From the NCBI GenBank assembly GCA_905116865.2, contig CAJHNH020008547.1, forward strand, positions 556,243 through 620,242: a stretch of DNA of 64,000 nt, in the 5' to 3' direction. This stretch comes from Candidula unifasciata (Eukaryota; Mollusca; Gastropoda; Stylommatophora; Geomitridae). Below the pieces are notes generated by a model. The model was not told the DNA's origin, searched no databases, and saw only the letters and a list, made by a program, of their open reading frames with translations. Shown here piece after piece: positions 43,160 through 64,000 of this stretch. Numbering within the stretch: the first letter of the stretch is position 1; the number at the start of each line of letters is the position of its first letter. The position numbers and the translations under genes are program-made.

Positions 43160-43545
43160 AGTGAACCAGTAATACTTGTGAAATTTATCTGTTCTTGATT
43201 TATAAATACAATTTCATGAACCAATAATACTTGTGAAATTTATCTGTTCTTGATTTATAAATACAATTTCATGAACCAGTAATACTTGTGAGATTCATCT
43301 GTTCTTGATTTATAAATACAATTTCATGAACCAGTAATACTTGTGAAATTCATCTGTTCTTGATTTATAAATACAATTTCATGAACCAGTAATACTTGTG
43401 AAATTTATCTGTTCTTGATTTATAAATACAATTTCATGAACCAGTAATACTTGTGAAATTTATCTGTTCTTGATTTATAAATACAATTTCATGAACCAGT
43501 AATACTTGTGAAATTTATGTATTTTTTTAAATTTATAAACAAAGT
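43160..43545 (+). repeat. 55-bp minisatellite
   Basis: About 6.5 units of tgaaccagtaatacttgtga + aatttatctgttcttgattt + ataaatacaatttca, with very few changes. Confidence 0.95.
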
Positions 43546-44295
43546 TTCACATGTATAAAAGTCATATGCACTGCAGCTTCAAAGGGGGAAAACCCCCAAA
43601 TTGGCTGCCTTTTTTGACATGCTTGCTATTAGGAAGTGCCCCCCCCCCCCCCCCCCCAAAAAAAAAGTAGGGCCCCGTAACTTAAACAGGGAGGACAGAT
43701 CAACAAATCTGAATTGCCTGTCCATGTTTATATAAGTAATTTTATCAAGTTCAGTCTGTAGCTATGATGTTGGTGAATGTGTTTCACAATACTTGATATA
43801 GTAGGGTACAGTGATGAGGTGCAATCAGTTTGCATGTGTAAGCATTAGCAGGTAACAAAAACACTGGAGAGGGTATCACGTGATATTTTCCTCCCAGTGG
43901 CTTTGCTGTTGAGAGTATGAGAGTGCAGCTAGCATCACAGTACTAGTAATTAGTAGCTTTTTCACATTACTAAAAGGACTAGAAACATACAGCAAGTGTT
44001 TTTTTTTTTTTTTTTAAGCTATGTTCGAGATGAAAACAAACCAAGCTACAAATTTATTATAAATAGCAAACAGTAATAATAATGTCTCTTTCTTTGGCAA
44101 TGGAAAGGGTAGGCAGGGATTACATTCATTAAATGTATGCATCGCCACTGCTAAGGTTACATTTCCACAGCAGGTTGTTTAGAAAAAACAATTCTTGCAG
44201 CTTTGAGACATTGGTGCTAAAGTTGTACGAGGAAAGAGACTAGCACTCATTAGCTAAGATTCCCAAAGACAGCAAGTGGATGCATATACCCACTG
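43545..44295. other. Intergenic, homopolymer runs only
   Basis: A poly-C run (about 43640-43657) followed by poly-A, and a T run near 44000. No gene or family was recognised. Confidence 0.4.
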
Positions 44296-44299
44296 CAAC

Positions 44300-44980
44300 C
44301 AACCTCAATTGTGTAGCAGCTGGACACTCCCTGTGGATCAGAAGCTCACTGGTTCAAATCCGAACAATGCCAGACTTTTTTCAGAAATGAGCTTGGCTCA
44401 CAAGTAAAGGTGCCAGGTAGGATGTTGACCACATCACCTACCAAGTGCCGACTGGTCTATAAAATAAAGGTTATGTTATGTTATCACAATCAACATCTTT
44501 GCACATTAGGCATCCCTATACGTACTCAGTCCTCTGATGCAGCAGCCACTTCAAGGTACCTCTACTTATTGTTCCCATTAGAAGTTGGTTATAGTATCTC
44601 CTGTCTTTACCTCTAAGACGGCATAGTTGTGTTTCACCAAGCTCAACTTCTTGGTCACGAAGTCGTGTTAATGTCAGAGATTCGCCATTATCTCCCAACC
44701 TAATCTGTACGGCGTTGATGATATCAGCTCTGTCCATGCTTTTTCCCATTTGCATTGGTGCATTACTTGCCAGCTGGTCAGCTCTTTCATTACCATTTAG
44801 TCCTGCGTACCCAGGTGTGTAGATCCAGATGATGGAGGTTAACAACTTCCAAATGCTTTCTAACCATTCGGAGCGGAAACTATCTGTAGCGATTTTCTGA
44901 AGCATGTTCATCACAGTACTCAAATAAAGGTTCAGCCTTAAGGCAGAGAAAAGAATCCTTTACTTTATTTTTACAACATC
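44300..44980 (+). mobile_element. SINE split by a LINE insertion
   Basis: 44300-44472 has the tRNA-like head (cactggttcaaatccg) and body (gttgaccacatcacctacc, actggtctataaaataaagg); the tail (ggttcagccttaaggcagag, aatcctttactttatt) resumes at 44922. The 449 bp between them are a family B LINE in reverse. Confidence 0.85.
44473..44921 (-). mobile_element. LINE family B 3' end inserted in a SINE, 11-bp target duplication
   Basis: aaataaaggtt is present at 44462-44472 and 44922-44932. The reverse strand has an uninterrupted 135-codon frame: IIWIYTPGYAGLNGNERADQ then LASNAP (RNase H GHAGxxGNExADxLA motif), SMDRADIINAVQIRLGDNGE, GTISRGTLKWLLHQRTEYV. The tail is (cataa)n. It is 5'-truncated but otherwise fresh. 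Confidence 0.9.
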
Positions 44981-45054
44981 CACTATGGAGCTCCAAGTTT
45001 TCAGTTTCAAGACCAAACTAGGAATCTTCAGTTGTAAAGTTAATTCACTTGTAA

Positions 45055-45490
45055 CACATACTAGCTAAAGTTGGACAACTACCATAGAAATGGACCGAAA
45101 GTGGCATGTATTTGAAAATAAATGTCTGAGAGAAATCATGAAACATATAATGGGATAGAATTTTGAAAAAGTGAGGCAATGAGAGAATGTCTGGACAAAT
45201 ACCCATATCGACTGCAATAAGACAAAGAAGGTGGAGATATATTAAGCATGCTCTGAGACAAATGAGCAAAGAATTAAACATGTACTAAAATGGGAAACAA
45301 ACAGTCTGAGAAAAAAGAGGATGGTCAAGGGAAACATTAAGAAGAACATTATTCCAAGAAGCTAATAAAGCTGGGCTGAACTTCTCGTCAGAAATCCAGA
45401 GAGTTGCATGCAAGAGCGGAGTGGAAGAATCGAATGTGAGCCCTATGTGGTGTCTAACAGCACATAAAGGATGATGATGATGATGACTGT
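45055..45490 (+). mobile_element. LINE 3' end with (GAT)n tail
   Basis: Broken frames carry RRWRYIKHALRQMSKE, KRGWSRETLRRTLFQEANKA and GLNFSSEIQRVA, a worn RRWxxIxHxLR...RGxxxxTWRR LINE C-terminus, then gatgatgatgatgatga. Confidence 0.65.
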
Positions 45491-46130
45491 GGAGACAGCA
45501 TTTAAGAAAAACTGAATGACTGCTTATCTGCTGTGTTCTGGTTCTGATACAAAACTGAATCATGTTTCCTCAATCAAGATAGAAATAACTTTCTCAAAGA
45601 CTTACTCAGTTTCTTCTTCTTATAGTCCATGCTGTGCGGCCTCGGTGTTCATTTCTATCCATAACATTCTGTCTCATGTATTTGTAATCAGTTCTCATAC
45701 AGATATGATCTTCCATGCCATGATGCTGAACTAACCAACATCTCTCTCTGACTCTTTTTTTCTTCTAACTTTTCCACCATCACAGTCTACTGCAGTTTTC
45801 TCTTTCTCTTTTTTTTTAAATGACATGACCAAACAATGTAGATTGTCTCCTTCTGACGCCACGGCTTACATAACAATAAACCTAAGTATAGAAATAATCA
45901 CATAACATTGAGATATACACAAAGTCAGCCTCTAGACCATATATGTTTACCATAAAATATTATCTCTGGCAAGCCTATCTTGCAGGTTGGGTGGCCAGCC
46001 TAGCGGATCTGATATTTCTTCAGTAGTGTATGAAAGCTTGGTAGGTTTGCTTTACAGCATTCTCTCTCTCTCTCTCTTTCTCTCCCCCTTCCTCTCTCCC
46101 TCCCTCTTCATCCCTCCCTCCCTCTCTTTC
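45490..46130. other. Intergenic, CT-rich
   Basis: Contains a (tc)n stretch at 46060-46130. No gene was recognised. Confidence 0.4.
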
Positions 46131-46139
46131 TTGCTCTTA

Positions 46140-46275
46140 CACACATGCGCGTGCGCCCACCACTCATTGCATTATATTCAAGAAAACGTGACCGCGCATG
46201 CGCAGTTTATATATCAAATCTACGTTCATATGTAGAGGTCAAAATGGTATATGACAAAAAATGTGAATGTACAGT
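46140..46275. mobile_element. Fragment related to the Tigger-like end at 50390-50570
   Basis: caccactcattgcattatattc, gcatgcgcagtttatat and gtagaggtcaaaatggtata match the order at 50415-50530. Confidence 0.5.
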
Positions 46276-46279
46276 GGTT

Positions 46280-46500
46280 GCTTCATGGACTGTGTTGTGT
46301 GGAGGGGGCACATCAGAAAGAGATTAGAAATGAAAGAAGAAATGATTGCAGAAAGGATGAGGGCTGAGAGTTTGAGAAAAGACAGACTAAACGCAAATGT
46401 TGATAACAATGATTCTGAAAAACCATGCTGTAATTTTGGCAGGGCTTTCCTAACACGGGTAGGTCTCCCTAGCCACACATTGCGATTGCCAATATAACAC
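46280..46500 (+). mobile_element. LINE 3' end coding a zinc-finger-like motif
   Basis: The frame reads MAERMRAESLRKDRLNANVD-like sequence then CCNFGRAFLTRVGLPSHTLR, resembling the CxxCGRxFxxRxGLxSHxR finger at the end of some LINE ORFs, here with a damaged Cys spacing. Confidence 0.55.
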
Positions 46501-46729
46501 TATTGTTTGGAAATACAGAAAGGTGCCAATCACAATCAGAGCAGTTGCTTGGCAGGTTTGTTTTACTGAAAACTACAGACCCTGAAACAGTAAATACCAC
46601 CTCTATGCATGCTTTCATTTGTTGTCTGCACAGCTCAAGAACTTTCCATACTCAAATTGGACTCATTAGTTACCTACATTCCCTTACAATCATTGATCAC
46701 TACTACTCTTCAATGCTAAGCTGTTCTCA

Positions 46730-47010
46730 TCACTTTTCTTCACGTTTACCGGCTGTAAACTCTGGTGGAAAATTCTGGTTGTTTGTCCACCTCTGGACGT
46801 TTGTCTTGTTCCCCACCCTGAGTGTTGTATGCACATCATTTAACACATCTGACTTGACTATGTGCAGATTGTTGGTTGCCCGCTTCTCATGTGGATACCC
46901 TCCAACTTTGAAGAAAGCCCGTGATTACACAGCTCTTACGCCATGCTTGTTGGGGAGACATTGGGTCTATTCTTGTTTCCCCCACAATGGGGTTCCGGAA
47001 CCCACATAGA
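46730..47010 (+). repeat. Dispersed repeat family F
   Basis: cggctgtaaactctggtgga, aattctggttgtttgtccac, ctggacgtttgtcttgttcc, tgcagattgttggttgcc and tgggtctattcttgtttccc appear in the same order at 57125-57430 and 52300-52540. The 168-codon + strand frame over it is chance. Confidence 0.75.
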
Positions 47011-47101
47011 GACTCATTACTTGTGATGCAGAAACAAGACATAAAAAACACATATCATGCACAGTATCTTACATACAAATGGAATGTAAACTTGCATATT
47101 A

Positions 47102-47107
47102 TTTATT
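47102..47107 (-). terminator. FMO: Likely FMO polyadenylation signal
   Basis: tttatt on the + strand is AATAAA on the reverse strand, about 124 nt past the FMO stop codon, a normal distance. There is no transcript evidence. Confidence 0.5.
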
Positions 47108-47230
47108 GTATAAAAAAAGTTGTTAAAAAACATGAAGATTTAAGAAGTCTTTCAACAATTGTCATCTGGTTTTTCAAAACAGTAAAGAAACCGGCATGTA
47201 AATGCTTTTCAATATTAGATATATCAAAAT

Positions 47231-61373
<14,143 letters not shown>

Positions 61374-61654
61374 CTAGAAACAGAACATAGCTTACAGAAA
61401 TTATTATACAGTAAAACCTTCTTAACAAAAATTCCAAAGGAATGAAAAATCACGGTGGTATTTAAAAATGTTTGTCTTAAGAGAATTCATGTTAACAATG
61501 TTTTATTGTATTACTGAGCATATGAATATCACCCGTTAACATGCTTAGGAATATCAACATTTATGTGTACATTTTAATCTGTACCTACGGTGTTGATAGA
61601 ATGCAGTAAAATACAAGAGATCTGTCTCTATAAGATGTCTGAATACATTCTTTT

Positions 61655-61965
61655 TCTTCTTCTTATGGTTCACCAGATGTAAACTCTGGCAGAAAGTTCT
61701 GGTTGTCCATCCCTTTCTCGACTATTGGTATCTCACTTCTCAGGCAGATGCACTTGCAACTTCTAAGGAAGCAGCCCGAATGAGTCATCTGTTACAACAA
61801 GCTTGTCAAGGGGGCAATGAGTCGAGTCCGAGACCTAATCATTTAGAAACCAATAGCAACTGCTGAATATAAAATTTGCCTAGAAAAACCACAGCAGCCA
61901 AGAAAGGCTGGGGTTGGTTCTACAACGTCCTGTAAAAAATACATAACTAACTTTAAACTTTAAAT
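61655..61965 (+). repeat. Family F fragment joined to a second-family SINE tail
   Basis: 61655-61820: (ttc)n, ggttcaccagatgtaaactc, aagttctggttgtccatcc, caagcttgtcaagggggc. 61825-61965: aattt tgcctagaaaaaccac and ggctggggttggttctaca, as at 59430-59500. Confidence 0.65.
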
Positions 61966-62043
61966 AGACTAACTGGTGTAATATGGATTTCTGGCATCAA
62001 CTGGCAAAATAAGGATTATATTATACTGGTGGAAAAATAATTT

Positions 62044-62180
62044 TTAACTTGTTTAGTCCCAAGACCTTTAGCATGAGATGCCCAAGGGGTAGTAAAGAGA
62101 GACGTAAAATCAAAGCATTTTTCATTCATTGGGCTTCTAAGTAGGAACCTGTGAATGCATGATGGGACTGAAAGAGTTAA
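62044..62180. mobile_element. TTAA-type MITE (piggyBac-like)
   Basis: TTAA at 62044-62047 and 62177-62180. Left end CTTGTTTAGTCCC; right end reverse complement CTCTTTCAGTCCC. Internal blocks match 34404-34545. The right-end form resembles the CTCTTTaAGG ends of the piggyBac element at 4103. Confidence 0.75.
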
Positions 62181-62920
62181 AGACCAAATTGACAATTGAT
62201 AGGCGATGTGATCAGCATCATCTCAGCTGCCTCTACCTTCTAGAACGTAGCTATTCAACTGGAGGCCCGCCAGTGGTCAGGGACACATTGCCAACTGTAT
62301 TGTATTAATGATCTTTCTATCCTGGAGCTCAAGTCTCTGGCCTGTGACAATCCATTTTCAAAATTTTAGCCCCTGAATAAACTTCGTTGAACAGTCCTGT
62401 TCGAGAACATTTCCTTGTGGTCAATTTCAGACTTGGTAAACTTAGAAACCAGTTCAAGTTTTAAAATTGGCCTGATGTGGTTTTAAAGTCAGACCACAAG
62501 GCCTCTAGGGGTAATGTGAAATAGCAACCAATGATAATTCTTGCTTTTTCAGCTTAGCACATGATGATGATGAAGACACAAACACACATTCACACATAAG
62601 CAAAAGTCAACAACATAAACTATGCAACACATACATACAAAATACTCCAACACAAACTGAAACAGTGATCTTACTTCCAGGGACTGCCTTGCACAAGGGA
62701 TATCAGAGCACCAAAAACAAAATTGGTAACAGACTTGGGCAGGTACAGGAAAAACCTGCAAGCGTAGAGATCTGTAGGAACTCCAAGGACGTAGTTAGGG
62801 ACTACCCAAGCTCCAGATCTGCTGCTGATGTAAACACTCGGACATCTGGAGAAAGGCAGTAAAAAAAATTTTTTTTTTTAAAAAAAAAAAAAACACAACA
62901 AAAATCAGGAACCATATATT
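62180..62920. other. FMO upstream intron, mostly unrecognised
   Basis: A SINE scrap (gcgatgtgatcagcatcat at 62200) and an A/T run at 62868-62893 are visible. The stretch 62660-62840 is less AT-rich but I recognise no protein in it. Confidence 0.35.
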
Positions 62921-62924
62921 TCAT

Positions 62925-63006
62925 TGGGAGCCTCCATGGTGTAGTGGTTATGAACTTAACTCAGGCCCCAATGTTGTAGGTTCAAATCTGCACAGCATAG
63001 GATCCC

Positions 63007-63037
<31 letters not shown>

Positions 63038-63235
63038 GACAGTGGCTCCCAGTTTGACCCAGCCTAAAATTGACACAGTAAAGTCTTTGGAAACCAGGTA
63101 AAGTCTTGGTAAGTAAAGGCGGCCAAAGTGATGCTGACCATATCAACTACCATGTGCTAATTGGTTTATAAATTATAGGTCTAGCACTTTCTGCCTAATA
63201 TGCCTAATGGCATGGACAAGGGTCCCTTTACTTAT
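62925..63235 (+). mobile_element. tRNA-derived SINE with poly-C/poly-A insertion
   Basis: Head tggtgtagtggttatgaac and gtaggttcaaatctgcac (A and B boxes), then about 25 C and 10 A, then ggctcccagtttgacccag, gtgatgctgaccatatcaac, attggtttataaattatagg and catggacaagggtcccttta. Confidence 0.9.
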
Positions 63236-63239
63236 ATAC

Positions 63240-63490
63240 TTCATCCTGATCTCTTCACCAGATTTTATAGCTGGTGAACACAAAGAAAAAAAGAGCACTT
63301 GATTGTGGTGCTTTTGCTTCTTCTTGTGCTCTTTATTTCCTAAAGGACCACACTGTCCTTCCTTAACCACCTCACATCAAGTCGTCCTACCCTTTGCTAG
63401 CGTGTGCAGCTCATGCTATGTTTTTTCCATCTTTCATTCTCTAGTTCCCCTCTCAAGGTGTTTTTGTCTGTCTATTTCTCTGACCTTGCA
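63240..63490 (-). mobile_element. LINE 3' end fragment (as 23740-24330)
   Basis: cacatcaagtcgtcctaccc, gctagcgtgtgcagctcatg and ctcaaggtgtttttgtctgt parallel 23820-23930. Confidence 0.45.
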
Positions 63491-63524
63491 ATTTCTAGTT
63501 AAAAGACTTTTTAGTTATACTGAT

Positions 63525-64000
63525 GTCCACTTTTGAAACTTTTAAAACTTGAACGCATACAGAATGAAGCCATGCGGGTAACTCTAGGATGTACAAGAGA
63601 TACCCCAATAGTATGTATGCGATATATACTTGCAGTGCCTACTTTTGCAGACAGGCTCAAAGTTTTGCAAGCAAAGGCATATCTCAGAGTAGCTGCAGAC
63701 AAGAAGCAAATCCTGCATGAAGCCCTGGGTAGAGCTAAGGGTCACAAACTAAAAAGAGGAAGGTCTTGGATGGCGCAAGCAGAAGACACAGCTGGACATG
63801 TGTGCAGGCCTGATAATTTTGAGCGAGGAAAGGAGTGGGTCAAGGTGTCCGAGCAAGTTTCAGACCTGTGCAGGGTTCTTATCACTTTAGGTCGGGAGTG
63901 CAGGGACTAGCCAGCTCGTGCTGCAGAATCAGAAGTTCAGCAAATGATTCACTGCAATTTCCGCCCAAGTGATGTGATTATCAGAGGCACAGATAGATCA
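63525..64000 (+). mobile_element. LINE family A, RT C-terminal domain, running off the window
   Basis: An uninterrupted frame encodes LKLERIQNEAMRVTLGCTRD, TPIVCMRYILAVPTFADRLK, AYLRVAADKKQILHEALGRA and KEWVKVSEQVSDLCRVLITL before a stop at 63908. It is the same region as 34123-33881 (reverse) and 15955 (+). A deletion joins the PSDVII end to gaggcacagatagatca at 63974. Confidence 0.8.

Noticed and set aside
46503..47009. 168-codon + strand frame
   Set aside because: It runs across unrelated DNA and dispersed repeat family F; no motif, no codon bias, no conservation among the family F copies.

Overview
This is nuclear DNA from an animal, most likely a lophotrochozoan and probably a gastropod-like mollusc. 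The evidence is small GT-AG exons spread through multi-kilobase introns, an NALCN channel and a flavin monooxygenase that are both metazoan in type, and a dense mix of non-LTR retrotransposon ends, tRNA-derived SINEs, piggyBac/pogo/hAT relics and minisatellites. I see no bacterial operon, rRNA or CRISPR array. The species call is inference.

Two host genes are supported and they face tail to tail. On the + strand, thirteen exons (3984-35011) encode the last third of the sodium-leak channel NALCN: repeat IV S1-S6 with its selectivity filter, the cytosolic C-terminal domain, and a terminal exon ending in a conserved WW...LDI tail. Every junction is phase-compatible, about 548 codons in all. On the - strand, six exons (61373 down to 47231) encode the C-terminal half (about 254 residues) of a flavin-containing monooxygenase, including a YCTGY (ATGY-type) signature and a hydrophobic C-terminal anchor. 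The first exons of both genes lie outside the window. A possible extra exon at 37005-37126 is unassigned.

Most of the rest is repeats. Main items: a 3.07 kb decayed piggyBac element (4103-7182) whose TTAA site lies 12 bp from a NALCN splice donor; a second TTAA-flanked piggyBac-like element (18027-20066) with about 190-bp internal tandem repeats; a pogo/Tigger relic (49370-50590); a hAT-type MITE (42605-42806); a perfect 128-bp-arm foldback (14496-14904); a 68-bp-arm palindrome without a loop (58834-58969); many 3' ends of RNase H-bearing LINEs and RTE-like LINEs with (GAA)n or (GAT)n tails; and tRNA-headed SINEs. Tandem arrays include a 36/30-bp array upstream of the first NALCN exon, a 43-bp array in a NALCN intron, a nearly 1.9 kb 21-bp satellite in an FMO intron, a 70-bp array made from LINE coding sequence, and two arrays that copy pieces of host exons (119 bp at the NALCN 3' end, 57 bp at an FMO 3' splice site).

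I found no new multi-gene biological system. The most interesting material is the interplay between repeats and exons: insertions crowding 5' splice sites, exon fragments copied in tandem, and minisatellites born from transposon coding sequence. Exon edges were read by eye from splice signals, phase and remembered family sequence; repeat edges are approximate unless a target-site duplication is named.
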